Below are positions 1-5,248 of a DNA stretch of 10,349 bases, one piece after another. Position numbers and translations under genes: made by a program. Each line of letters opens with the position of its first letter. Within the stretch, counting starts at the first letter, position 1. The DNA is taken from assembly GCA_036517695.1 (NCBI GenBank), contig DATDVC010000009.1, forward strand, positions 1-10,349. Direction: 5' to 3'. Origin of the DNA: DATDVC01 sp036517695 (GTDB lineage: Bacteria; Patescibacteriota; Minisyncoccia; Phycocordibacterales; WO2-35-19). The notes under the pieces are model-generated. The model did no database searches. It had not been told where the DNA came from and saw nothing but the letters and a program-made list of their open reading frames with translations.

Positions 1-727
1 TAGTAGCGCCAATACCCAAAGAAGTACCGAGGTCATTTACAATACTCCTGATATAAGTGCCGGAAGAGACATGGGCGGAGAAAGACCCCACCCACCCCTC
101 CCCTTGATTAAGGGGAGGGAAAACCAGCAGAGTCTGTTTCCACAATTCCAAAATTTCGGGCTGGCGGAAATCTCCATTTACTCGACTTATGTCCATCAAA
201 ATCCGACCAAAAAGTTCTTTGTTGGAGAGAGTTTCAAGTTTTTGGAATTTAAGATTATAGATAGTTATTTTCTTTGACCCCCCCCCACCCTCCCCTTGCT
301 CAGGGGAGGGAAAACCACGAGCAATTATTTTTGAGGAATATTTGGGATACTTCTGTTCCCTCTCCCCTTCATAAATTTTGCAAAGTTTTATTAGATTTAA
401 TTCTAGGTCCACTGAGTTTTGGTCTGGTTCCCTCTCTTGTTGTAAGAGAGGGTTAGGGTGAGTTATCTTCCCCATCACATCATAAGTATCAGTAGCAAAA
501 CCGAAGATGGCTACAAAATCATACTCTTTGTCCAATCCAAAAAACTCCTCCCGCCTTTTCTGCTCCGTATCTTCTCCTGTGCCCACCAGCAAAACTCCTT
601 CCGCAAGCGGATCAAGTCGACCCAAATAAGTCATGCTTTCATTTTCCAACTCTGGCCTGGTCCTTCTAAACCTTTCCAAACATTCAAGCGGTGTTTCTCC
701 TCGGTTTTTGTATAAGTTGAAAATCAT
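1..727 (-). CDS. truB: tRNA pseudouridine(55) synthase TruB, partial, carrying three in-frame palindromic inserts
   Basis: This gene makes pseudouridine at position 55 of the tRNA T-loop. The frame stays open for 242 codons from an ATG at 727 and runs off the left edge. Residues 32-47 hold the catalytic motif (MTYLGRLDPLAEGVLL) with the nucleophilic Asp at about residue 39. Residues 66-88 match the DK.Y...FG..TDT.D..G.I block. 'QKYPKYSSK' (125-133) matches the second active-site motif with its Tyr, and 'VSSGTYIRSIVNDLG' (220-234) matches the conserved motif near the C-terminal half. The usual N-terminal 'DKP.G.TS' is degenerate (NLYKNRGETP), which is my impression of the CPR form. An AGGAG at 743-739 lies 11 nt before the ATG. 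The gene follows uvrA by 77 nt on the same strand. Three hairpin-forming inserts add peptides at about residues 89-102, 138-150 and 202-214 with no stop codon. The family assignment is secure; whether the protein is fully active is inference. Confidence 0.9.
   Translation of the reverse strand, partial: MIFNLYKNRGETPLECLERFRRTRPELENESMTYLGRLDPLAEGVLLVGTGEDTEQKRREEFFGLDKEYDFVAIFGFATDTYDVMGKITHPNPLLQQEREPDQNSVDLELNLIKLCKIYEGEREQKYPKYSSKIIARGFPSPEQGEGGGGSKKITIYNLKFQKLETLSNKELFGRILMDISRVNGDFRQPEILELWKQTLLVFPPLNQGEGWVGSFSAHVSSGTYIRSIVNDLGTSLGIGAT
91..126. repeat. Palindromic element, family A, copy 1 (inside truB)
   Basis: A perfect 10-bp inverted repeat, CCCTCCCCTT (96-105) and AAGGGGAGGG (110-119), closes a 4-nt loop. 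It is preceded by CACCCA-type sequence and followed by AAAACCA. Read on the truB strand it encodes FPPLNQGEGWVG, between 'LWKQTLLV' and the conserved 'VSSGTYIRS' motif. Copy 2 has the same orientation and reading phase. Confidence 0.85.
278..316. repeat. Palindromic element, family A, copy 2 (inside truB), with a 9-C tract
   Basis: CCCTCCCCT (288-296) pairs with AGGGGAGGG (302-310) around a 5-nt loop, followed by AAAACCA as in copy 1. It encodes FPSPEQGEGGGG, directly after the conserved 'YPKYSSK' block. A run of nine C residues (278-286) flanks the stem on the left. Confidence 0.85.
424..465. repeat. Palindromic element, family A, copy 3, inverted orientation (inside truB)
   Basis: CCCTCTCTT (430-438) pairs with AAGAGAGGG (444-452) around a 5-nt loop, with GGTT on one side and TTAGGGTGAG on the other. 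Reverse-complemented, it has the layout of copies 1 and 2 (CACCC, stem, loop, stem, then AACC), so it is inserted the other way round. It encodes HPNPLLQQEREP after 'DTYDVMGKIT', and the frame still stays open. Confidence 0.8.
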
Positions 728-738
728 ATATTAATAAT

Positions 739-747
739 CTCCTCTTT
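739..747 (-). promoter_or_regulatory. Ribosome binding site of truB
   Basis: AAAGAGGAG on the minus strand lies 11 nt before the ATG at 727. It supports that start over any upstream codon. Confidence 0.6.
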
Positions 748-789
748 AATTTCCAAGCCCTTCGCGATGCTCAGGGTCAAAGGAAATTA
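747..789. repeat. Hairpin between uvrA and truB containing palindromic element family B, copy 1
   Basis: TAATTTCC (747-754) pairs with GGAAATTA (782-789), enclosing GCCCTTCGCGATGCTCAGGG (757-776). That core is related to the element before tRNA-Arg (4997-5018): both read CCCT.AGCAT..CGAAGGGC on one strand. No T-run follows, so this is not a clear rho-independent terminator. It lies between the uvrA stop codon and the truB ribosome binding site and may affect readthrough or translation. Confidence 0.65.
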
Positions 790-804
790 TAGTCGCTGCT
801 CTCC

Positions 805-3447
805 TTAATTTCCTAAGACCTTCTTCAAATACTTTCCCGTGTGAGAATTTTTATTATTGGCAACCTGTTCCGGACTGCCTTTGGCAATAATTTTTCCGCC
901 ACCATCCCCTCCTTCGGGGCCAATATCAATGATATAGTCACATGATTTTATAATATCCATATTGTGCTCAATCACCAAAACAGTATTACCCTTGTCTACC
1001 AGCTTCTGCAAAATACCAATCAACCGTTTTACGTCATCATAATGAAGCCCTATGGTCGGCTCATCCAAAATATAAATAGTTTTTTGAATATGCGGCCGGT
1101 AAAGCTCGCTAGATATTTTTACTCTTTGCGCCTCGCCACCAGAGAGGGTGGTCGCGGATTGCCCAAGCTCTAAGTAACCCAAGCCCACCTCGTTCATTGT
1201 TTTAAGACGGTCATAAATTGCCGGGATATCAATAAAGAAGTCTAGCGCTTCTTCGACTGTCATCTTCAAGATTTCGTAAATATTTTTCTTCTTGTATTTT
1301 ATTTCAAGGGTATCTTTCATAAATCTTTTGCCCCCGCAGACATCGCAGGGCACATAAACGGTCGGCAAAAAATGCATCTCCACAGCGATTTCACCATTAC
1401 CTTCGCAAGTCTCGCATCTGCCTCCAGTGCGATTGAAGCTAAACCTTCCGGGCCCCCAACCACGCACCCTTGCTTCAGCCGTTTCGGCAAAAAGCTCTCT
1501 TGTGAAGCTCCATGCCCCAGTATAAGTTGCTGGATTTGACCTTGGCGTGCGCCCGATGGGAGACTGATCAATCAAAATACTTCGGCCTAAATATTCCGTG
1601 CCGGAGAAAGAAGCGCAGTTGTGCATTTCGTTGCTTCTGTATTTTCTTTCAAATCTTGCCTGTAAGTTTTTGTACAAAATCTCGTAAACAAACGAGGACT
1701 TACCACTTCCAGAAACTCCAGTAACACAGACAAATCTGCCAAGAGGCACATCTACATCCATATTTTTTATATTGAAAACATTGCCCCCGCGCACCTTTAA
1801 ACTTCCTTTATCTTGTTCGCGTCTTTCTTCCGGCACTTCGACAAAATCTTCTCCGCGAAGATAGGCAAGAGTGCGCGAACCGGATTTATTTTGCTTGGCG
1901 GTGATAAGTTCGTCCAGAAATCCTGCGACGACCACTTCCCCGCCGTGCACCCCCGCTCCTGGACCAACATCAACTATGTAATCAGAAGAAAATATGGTGT
2001 CTTCGTCGTGCTCAACCACCAAAATAGTATTTCCAAGATCTCTAAGCTCAAGCAAAGTTTTTATGAGTCGCTCATTGTCTCTGGAATGCAGGCCTATGGT
2101 CGGCTCATCGAGCACATAGAGCGCGCCCACAAGCCCGCTCCCAAGCTGGCTTGCGAGTCTGATCCTCTGGGCTTCTCCGCCCGAGAGAGTGTGCGCCCGC
2201 CTGTTTAAAGAAAGGTATTCTATACCGACGTTTAGCATAAATTTGAGGCGAGACTCGATCTCCCTCAAAACTACCTTTGAAATATTTCTTTCTCTTTCAG
2301 TAAGTTTTAAATTTCCCAAAAATTCATACGCTTTCTCAATCGACATCTCGACAAAATCAACGACGTTGATGCTGCCGATACGCACATTGAGGGCTTCGGC
2401 TCGAAGTCTTTTGCCTTTGCAGACCGGACATGCTTCGTCTCCAAACAGATGACGAGTACCAAGCCCATTACACTCGGGGCAAGCCCCATAAGGCGAATTG
2501 AAAGAAAAAAGCCGAGGTTCAATTTCCGGATAAGAATAGCCGTCATTCGGGCATGAAAATTTGTTGGACATTATAAATCTTTTTTCCTCTTCACTTTTTG
2601 TTGCCATATCTCTGAAACCAATTTCCACAAGTCCGTCGGATTCGGCCAAAGCTCTTTCCAGAGATTCTGAAAATCGTTCCTCGGCATTTTTTTTGTCATT
2701 TTCAAAATCAAGTATGTTTATTGAATCCACCAAAACTGAAATGTCGTGCCTTTTGTTTTTTGACAACTCTATCCTTTCGCGCAAACTCACGCGTTTCCCG
2801 TCTATCAAGGCCTCGCTAAAACCCTTTCCCAAAAGATCGTACAAAAGCTGATAATATTCACCCTTCCTGCCCCGTACCATCGGCGCAAAAAGCTCAAGAT
2901 ATGTTGGAAAGGGCAAAGAAGTCTTCGAAGAAAGTCTGGCCGAGCTTTGCCTCGGAGACCCGAGGACTTTTTGAGAAGATTTCTTTGCCCGTACTTTCTC
3001 TAAAATAAAATTTTTGATCTCGTCATTCGAAAGCTTTCTTATCTCCTCTCCGCACACCAGACAGTACGGCCTACCGATTCGCGCAAAAAGCACTCGCAGA
3101 TAATCATAAATTTCGGTGATGGTGGCTACCGTCGAACGTGGATTGTTAGAGCGCGACTTTTGATCGATTGAGATGGCGGGAGAGAGACCAACTATCTCAT
3201 CCACGTCCGGCTTCTGCATTTGGCGCAAAAATTGGCGCGCGTAAGAAGAGAGAGACTCGATATATCTCCTCTGCCCCTCGGCAAAAATTGTGTCAAAAGC
3301 AAGCGACGACTTGCCGGAGCCAGAAAGCCCGGTAAAAACTGTCATTTTGTTCCTAGGCATCTCGACCGTGATGTTTTTAAGATTGTGAGTCCTCGCTCCT
3401 TTGACTATCAGGTTTTCTTCAGTTTTCTTTTCTTTTCTATTATTCAT
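805..3447 (-). CDS. uvrA: UvrABC system protein A (excinuclease ABC subunit A)
   Basis: UvrA is the DNA-damage-recognising, double ABC ATPase of nucleotide excision repair; it acts as a dimer and loads UvrB. The protein is 880 aa from the ATG (bacterial UvrA is usually about 940). Walker A I (GLSGSGKS) is at 40-47, the UvrB-binding region at about 115-250, ABC signature I (LSGGEAQRIRLASQLG) at 421-436, and DEPTIGLH at 447-454. Walker A II (GVSGSGKS) is at 577-584. The second zinc module (CETC...CDVC) spans about 678-704. Signature II is LSGGEAQRVKISSEL (768-782), followed by DEPTIGLH. In the first zinc module the first pair is CPND instead of CPxC; the second is CPEC. An 80-nt palindromic insert adds residues 153-179. 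A TTG at 3459 is also in frame, but GAGG at 3464-3461 sits too close to it and suits the ATG at 3447 better (13 nt). Confidence 0.96.
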   Translation of the reverse strand: MNNRKEKKTEENLIVKGARTHNLKNITVEMPRNKMTVFTGLSGSGKSSLAFDTIFAEGQRRYIESLSSYARQFLRQMQKPDVDEIVGLSPAISIDQKSRSNNPRSTVATITEIYDYLRVLFARIGRPYCLVCGEEIRKLSNDEIKNFILEKVRAKKSSQKVLGSPRQSSARLSSKTSLPFPTYLELFAPMVRGRKGEYYQLLYDLLGKGFSEALIDGKRVSLRERIELSKNKRHDISVLVDSINILDFENDKKNAEERFSESLERALAESDGLVEIGFRDMATKSEEEKRFIMSNKFSCPNDGYSYPEIEPRLFSFNSPYGACPECNGLGTRHLFGDEACPVCKGKRLRAEALNVRIGSINVVDFVEMSIEKAYEFLGNLKLTERERNISKVVLREIESRLKFMLNVGIEYLSLNRRAHTLSGGEAQRIRLASQLGSGLVGALYVLDEPTIGLHSRDNERLIKTLLELRDLGNTILVVEHDEDTIFSSDYIVDVGPGAGVHGGEVVVAGFLDELITAKQNKSGSRTLAYLRGEDFVEVPEERREQDKGSLKVRGGNVFNIKNMDVDVPLGRFVCVTGVSGSGKSSFVYEILYKNLQARFERKYRSNEMHNCASFSGTEYLGRSILIDQSPIGRTPRSNPATYTGAWSFTRELFAETAEARVRGWGPGRFSFNRTGGRCETCEGNGEIAVEMHFLPTVYVPCDVCGGKRFMKDTLEIKYKKKNIYEILKMTVEEALDFFIDIPAIYDRLKTMNEVGLGYLELGQSATTLSGGEAQRVKISSELYRPHIQKTIYILDEPTIGLHYDDVKRLIGILQKLVDKGNTVLVIEHNMDIIKSCDYIIDIGPEGGDGGGKIIAKGSPEQVANNKNSHTGKYLKKVLGN
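2911..2990. repeat. 80-nt imperfect palindromic element, family C (inside uvrA)
   Basis: GGGCAAAGAA (2911-2920) and TTCTTTGCCC (2981-2990) are perfect terminal inverted repeats. Pairing continues inward with TCTTC (2922-2926) against GAAGA (2975-2979), and then AGAAAGTC (2929-2936) against GACTTTTT (2965-2972) with one G.U pair. An inner hairpin, CCTCGG (2950-2955) and CCGAGG (2960-2965), can form as an alternative fold. On the uvrA strand it encodes a Ser/Lys/Arg-rich stretch (RAKKSSQKVLGSPRQSSARL and onward) between 'NFILEKV' and 'LELFAPMVRGRKGE', where other UvrA proteins have only a short turn. Confidence 0.8.
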
Positions 3448-3496
3448 TATATGCAACAAACCTCATGGCTTCGTCCACAAGGTGAGTCACAAATAG

Positions 3497-3524
3497 ATTG
3501 TATCACAAAAACCAATTCATCCAA
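3497..3524 (-). promoter_or_regulatory. Predicted sigma70-type promoter of uvrA
   Basis: On the minus strand, TTGGAT (3524-3519), a 16-nt spacer and TACAAT (3502-3497), with TGA directly before the -10. The predicted +1 is near 3490, giving a leader of about 43 nt. No LexA-type box (CTG...CAG or GAAC...GTTC) is evident. Confidence 0.5.
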
Positions 3525-3585
3525 TCTTCAGAGCATTTGAACTAGGATTAATTTCAGAATGTACTAAGTACGTAATATATAGATT

Positions 3586-3593
3586 GGAGGTGA
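3586..3593 (+). promoter_or_regulatory. Strong Shine-Dalgarno that sets a TTG start
   Basis: GGAGGTGA is fully complementary to the 16S rRNA 3' end and precedes the TTG at 3597. There are 6 nt between the GGAGG core and the start codon. It is the clearest ribosome binding site in the window. Confidence 0.75.
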
Positions 3594-3596
3594 GTT

Positions 3597-3887
3597 TTGA
3601 ACGGCAAAAAAACTGAAAAAACTGAATGGGTGGTGAGATCGATAAGACCACATTACCAATTCAAGCTGGTATGCAGGAAAAAAGATCCTCGGCCCCAAGT
3701 TTGTGTTCCTTTCAAAAAGAGAACTTTTTGGGCTAGAGGTCCGAACGAGGCGATCGAGATCGTCAAGTCTATACTCGGCCTTAATGGACTCAATCCAGAG
3801 ACATTTAGACAAGCCGGGGGAAGGAAGATCATAAAGGTTTTGAGCGATGACAATCGCCCAAAAACCGAAACCATTTACCCGTTCTAG
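3597..3887 (+). CDS. Small basic protein of unknown function
   Basis: This encodes 96 residues from a TTG start chosen for the perfect Shine-Dalgarno just upstream. I do not recognise the family. The protein is basic (many Lys and Arg). It has a likely strand-rich first half (around 'QFKLVCRKK' and 'RTFWARG') and then a probable amphipathic helix, 'PNEAIEIVKSILGL' (about 49-62). It has two cysteines, no signal peptide and no membrane segment, so it is probably cytosolic. It is transcribed divergently from uvrA across a 150-bp gap and closed by its own terminator, so it is likely a single-gene unit. The size and charge would suit a nucleic-acid- or ribosome-associated protein, but no motif proves that. 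The coding call rests on the ribosome binding site, uninterrupted frame and terminator. Confidence 0.7.
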   Translation: MNGKKTEKTEWVVRSIRPHYQFKLVCRKKDPRPQVCVPFKKRTFWARGPNEAIEIVKSILGLNGLNPETFRQAGGRKIIKVLSDDNRPKTETIYPF

Positions 3888-3905
3888 TCCTCGAGTCTTT
3901 TTGGC

Positions 3906-3931
3906 AAGGCGCCCTCCCCGTGCGCCTTTTT
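3906..3931 (+). terminator. Rho-independent terminator after the small basic protein
   Basis: AAGGCGC (3906-3912) pairs with GCGCCTT (3922-3928) around a 9-nt loop, and a T-run extends to 3931. Confidence 0.8.
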
Positions 3932-3946
3932 CAATGTAACATTTTG

Positions 3947-3955
3947 TGTTATATT
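3947..3955 (+). promoter_or_regulatory. Extended -10 promoter of tRNA-Ser(UGA)
   Basis: TGTTATATT is a TGn-TATATT extended -10. The last -10 base is 9 nt before the mature tRNA 5' end, so +1 would fall at about 3962. No good -35 is seen. Confidence 0.45.
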
Positions 3956-3964
3956 AAAATTTAC

Positions 3965-4047
3965 GGAGGGTTGGCAGAATGGTTAATGCACTAGTCTTGA
4001 AAACTAGCGGGCGAAAGCCCTTGGAGGTTCGAGCCCTCCACCCTCCG
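3965..4047 (+). tRNA. tRNA-Ser(UGA)
   Basis: The acceptor arms GGAGGGT (3965-3971) and ACCCTCC (4040-4046) pair fully, with discriminator G at 4047. Anticodon stem CTAGT/ACTAG holds loop CTTGAAA with anticodon TGA at 3998-4000. The long variable arm GGGCGAAAGCCC marks a class II tRNA. The T arm is GGAGG-TTCGAGC-CCTCC. The 3' CCA is not encoded (GCCG follows), so it must be added after transcription. Confidence 0.96.
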
Positions 4048-4070
4048 CCGAAATAAATAGTAAAAAAATC

Positions 4071-4412
4071 ATGATCTCAATCGATGAATTTAAAAAAGTG
4101 GAAATAAGGGCTGGGAAGATTATGTCAGCCGAGAGAGTTGAAGGGTCGGAGAAACTTTTAAAACTTGCTGTAGATTTTGGATCCGCCACCGCTGAAAGCT
4201 ACGGCGAGACAAGGCAGGTCATTTCCGGAATTGCAAAATTTATTACCCCCGAAGAGCTGACGGGTACCACCTCTGCATTTGTTACCAACTTGGAGCCAAG
4301 AGAAATAATGGGACTCAAGAGTGAGGCCATGATCATGGCAGTTTCTGGAGAAGGATTTTTCTCGCTTTTAAAGATTGCCGAAAATGTGCCCCCTGGAAGT
4401 ATCATAAAGTAG
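4071..4412 (+). CDS. Stand-alone MetRS C-terminal-type tRNA-binding protein (OB fold)
   Basis: The 113-residue protein is a single tRNA-binding OB domain of the MetRS C-terminal / Trbp111 / EMAPII type. The signature runs 'FKKVEIRAGKI...AERVEGSEKLLKLAVDFG' (7-37), then 'ETRQVISGIAKF..PEEL' (46-62), 'TNLEPREIMGLKSEAMIMA' (72-90) and 'PPGSIIK' at the end. In bacteria this domain is usually the tail of MetRS or a free dimeric tRNA-binding protein; here it stands alone. An 8-residue insert (SATAESYG, 38-45) interrupts the loop between strands, where the family usually passes almost directly from 'VDFG' to 'ETRQ'. The insert corresponds to a palindromic element. The ATG lies 23 nt after tRNA-Ser(UGA) with no Shine-Dalgarno, so the two are likely co-transcribed. 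Confidence 0.9.
   Translation: MISIDEFKKVEIRAGKIMSAERVEGSEKLLKLAVDFGSATAESYGETRQVISGIAKFITPEELTGTTSAFVTNLEPREIMGLKSEAMIMAVSGEGFFSLLKIAENVPPGSIIK
4182..4217. repeat. Palindromic element, family D, copy 1 (inside the MetRS-like gene)
   Basis: The stretch GCCACCGCTGAAAGCTACGG (4185-4204), followed by CGAG...GGCAGG, closely matches the element next to tRNA-Gly (8387 onward: GCCTCCGCTAAAGCTTCGGC then GAGGCAGG). It can pair as GCT/AGC inside CCG/CGG inside GCC/GGC. It encodes SATAESYGE between the family-conserved 'VDFG' and 'TRQVISGI'. Confidence 0.65.
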
Positions 4413-4436
4413 CCCTCGCGCTTATGCACAATGCGT

Positions 4437-4466
4437 ATGACAAAATATTTTACGGAGTGGTAAAAT
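4437..4466 (+). promoter_or_regulatory. Extended -10 promoter predicting a leaderless mRNA
   Basis: ATGACA (4437-4442), an 18-nt spacer and TGG-TAAAAT (-10 at 4461-4466). If the last base of the -10 is -7, then +1 falls at 4473, which is the A of the ATG of the membrane protein gene. Confidence 0.55.
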
Positions 4467-4472
4467 TTCTAC

Positions 4473-4949
4473 ATGAGAGAAATTGAGATATTTTTAGAGT
4501 GGCACTCGCCGGAACACCGCTTCGACAAAAAAAATACTGATTGGTATTGGATACTGGGTATCGTCTCGATAGGCGTTGCCGTTCTGTCTTTTTACTTTGG
4601 CAATTTTCTGTTTGGAATTTTTATAATCATCGCGGCTCTGACCGTGGGCACGCTCTCCTACAAAGACACAAAGATCGTGCCCATAAAGGTAACGTCCAAG
4701 GGCATCGCTTTCGACAAGCATTTTTACCCATGGTCTTCATATCAATCTTTTTGGATAGAAGATGACCACATGCACGGTCCGCGGATTTTGCTTCATCCGA
4801 TAAACACTTTTCTCCCGCTTGTCTCCATCCCCATAAACGAAGAAGCTGATTTGGACGACGTAAGAGACGCCCTCTTCCAATTTCTAGAAGAAGAGCCTTT
4901 GCAAGAATCCATCATTCACAAATGGTTTGACAAACTCCTGGCTAAGTGA
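4473..4949 (+). CDS. Two-helix membrane protein of unknown function
   Basis: The protein is 158 residues. A polar N-terminal stretch (1-22) is followed by two hydrophobic segments, about 24-41 (WYWILGIVSIGVAVLSFY) and 43-60 (GNFLFGIFIIIAALTVGT). These form a tight membrane hairpin that leaves both ends on the same side. The C-terminal part (65-158) is soluble: a beta-like region with 'ITSKGI'-type spacing (KVTSKGIAFDKHFYPWSSYQ) and 'FWIED', then an acidic helical tail. This arrangement resembles small PH-like or photosystem-assembly-type membrane proteins, but I cannot name the family. A promoter with +1 on the ATG predicts leaderless translation; the GGAG at 4454-4457 would be upstream of +1 and outside the mRNA. 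No terminator follows, only 67 nt to tRNA-Arg. Confidence 0.85.
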   Translation: MREIEIFLEWHSPEHRFDKKNTDWYWILGIVSIGVAVLSFYFGNFLFGIFIIIAALTVGTLSYKDTKIVPIKVTSKGIAFDKHFYPWSSYQSFWIEDDHMHGPRILLHPINTFLPLVSIPINEEADLDDVRDALFQFLEEEPLQESIIHKWFDKLLAK

Positions 4950-4996
4950 AGGTAGCCCTAATGTCACTTTTTTGCTAGTCTTTTATTGAAATGCTT

Positions 4997-5018
4997 GCCC
5001 TAAGCATGGTCGAAGGGC
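4997..5018. repeat. Palindromic element, family B, copy 2, overlapping the 5' end of tRNA-Arg
   Basis: GCCCT (4997-5001) pairs with AGGGC (5014-5018). The core matches the uvrA-truB intergenic element in inverted orientation. Its last two bases are the first two of the mature tRNA-Arg. A local hairpin ATGCTT/AAGCAT (4991-4996 / 5002-5007) is an alternative fold. Confidence 0.7.
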
Positions 5019-5088
5019 TCCCGTCGTTCAACGGATAGGACGCAGGCTTGCGGAGCTTGTAATTGAGGTTCGATTCCTCACGGGAGCA
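5017..5088 (+). tRNA. tRNA-Arg(GCG)
   Basis: Acceptor arms GCTCCCG (5017-5023) and CGGGAGC (5081-5087) pair fully, with discriminator A at 5088. Anticodon stem CAGGC/GCTTG (one G.U) holds loop TTGCGGA, giving anticodon GCG at 5050-5052, which reads CGC and CGU. The T arm is TGAGG-TTCGATT-CCTCA. CCA is not encoded. Most bacteria read this codon pair with an ACG anticodon edited to inosine by TadA, so an unedited GCG is notable. Confidence 0.92.
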
Positions 5089-5118
5089 CAAATAGTTTTA
5101 CCAAACTTTGCTATCAGC

Positions 5119-5146
5119 TTTCAAAAAAAGTGATTTCATGTAAAAT
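5119..5146 (+). promoter_or_regulatory. Possible promoter of tRNA-Ser(GCU)
   Basis: TAAAAT (5141-5146) places +1 at about 5153, 4 nt before the tRNA. A weak -35 (TTTCAA, 5119-5124) lies 16 nt upstream of the -10. Confidence 0.4.
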
Positions 5147-5156
5147 GACATTGTCA

Positions 5157-5246
5157 GGAAGGGTGGCTGAGCGGTCGAAAGCAGCACACTGCTAATGTGT
5201 TGAGCCCGAAAGGGTTCCATGGGTTCGAATCCCATCCCTTCCGCCA
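5157..5246 (+). tRNA. tRNA-Ser(GCU), with encoded CCA
   Basis: Acceptor arms GGAAGGG (5157-5163) and CCCTTCC (5236-5242) pair fully, with discriminator G at 5243 and an encoded CCA at 5244-5246. Anticodon stem GCACA/TGTGT holds loop CTGCTAA with anticodon GCT at 5191-5193. The class II variable arm is GCCCGAAAGGGT-like. Unlike tRNA-Ser(UGA) and tRNA-Arg in this window, the CCA is genomic. Confidence 0.96.
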
Positions 5247-5248
5247 AA

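Noticed and set aside
356..371. A half-copy of family A (CCCTCTCCCCTT without the second arm) in truB
   Set aside because: It encodes 'EGEREQKYP', which fits native TruB sequence before the YPKYS motif, and there is no paired arm.
91..465. CRISPR-like repeat spacing in the left part of the window
   Set aside because: The repeats differ in orientation and spacing, are themselves palindromes and lie inside truB; no regular array is present.
1813..2208. Plus-strand open frame of 131 codons inside uvrA
   Set aside because: It lies opposite a conserved ABC ATPase domain and shows no protein family pattern.
3448..3459. TTG start for uvrA four codons upstream of the ATG
   Set aside because: The only Shine-Dalgarno (3464-3461) would be 1 nt from the TTG, and the ATG at 3447 fits better.
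3956..4462. Similar TTTACGGAG strings before tRNA-Ser(UGA) and before the membrane protein gene
   Set aside because: In the first the GGAG is the tRNA acceptor stem and in the second it lies upstream of the -10; the likeness is short and probably chance.
5219..5248. ATG inside tRNA-Ser(GCU) as start of the Cys-rich protein
   Set aside because: It lies in the T arm of a well-formed tRNA and would add residues not expected before a membrane anchor.
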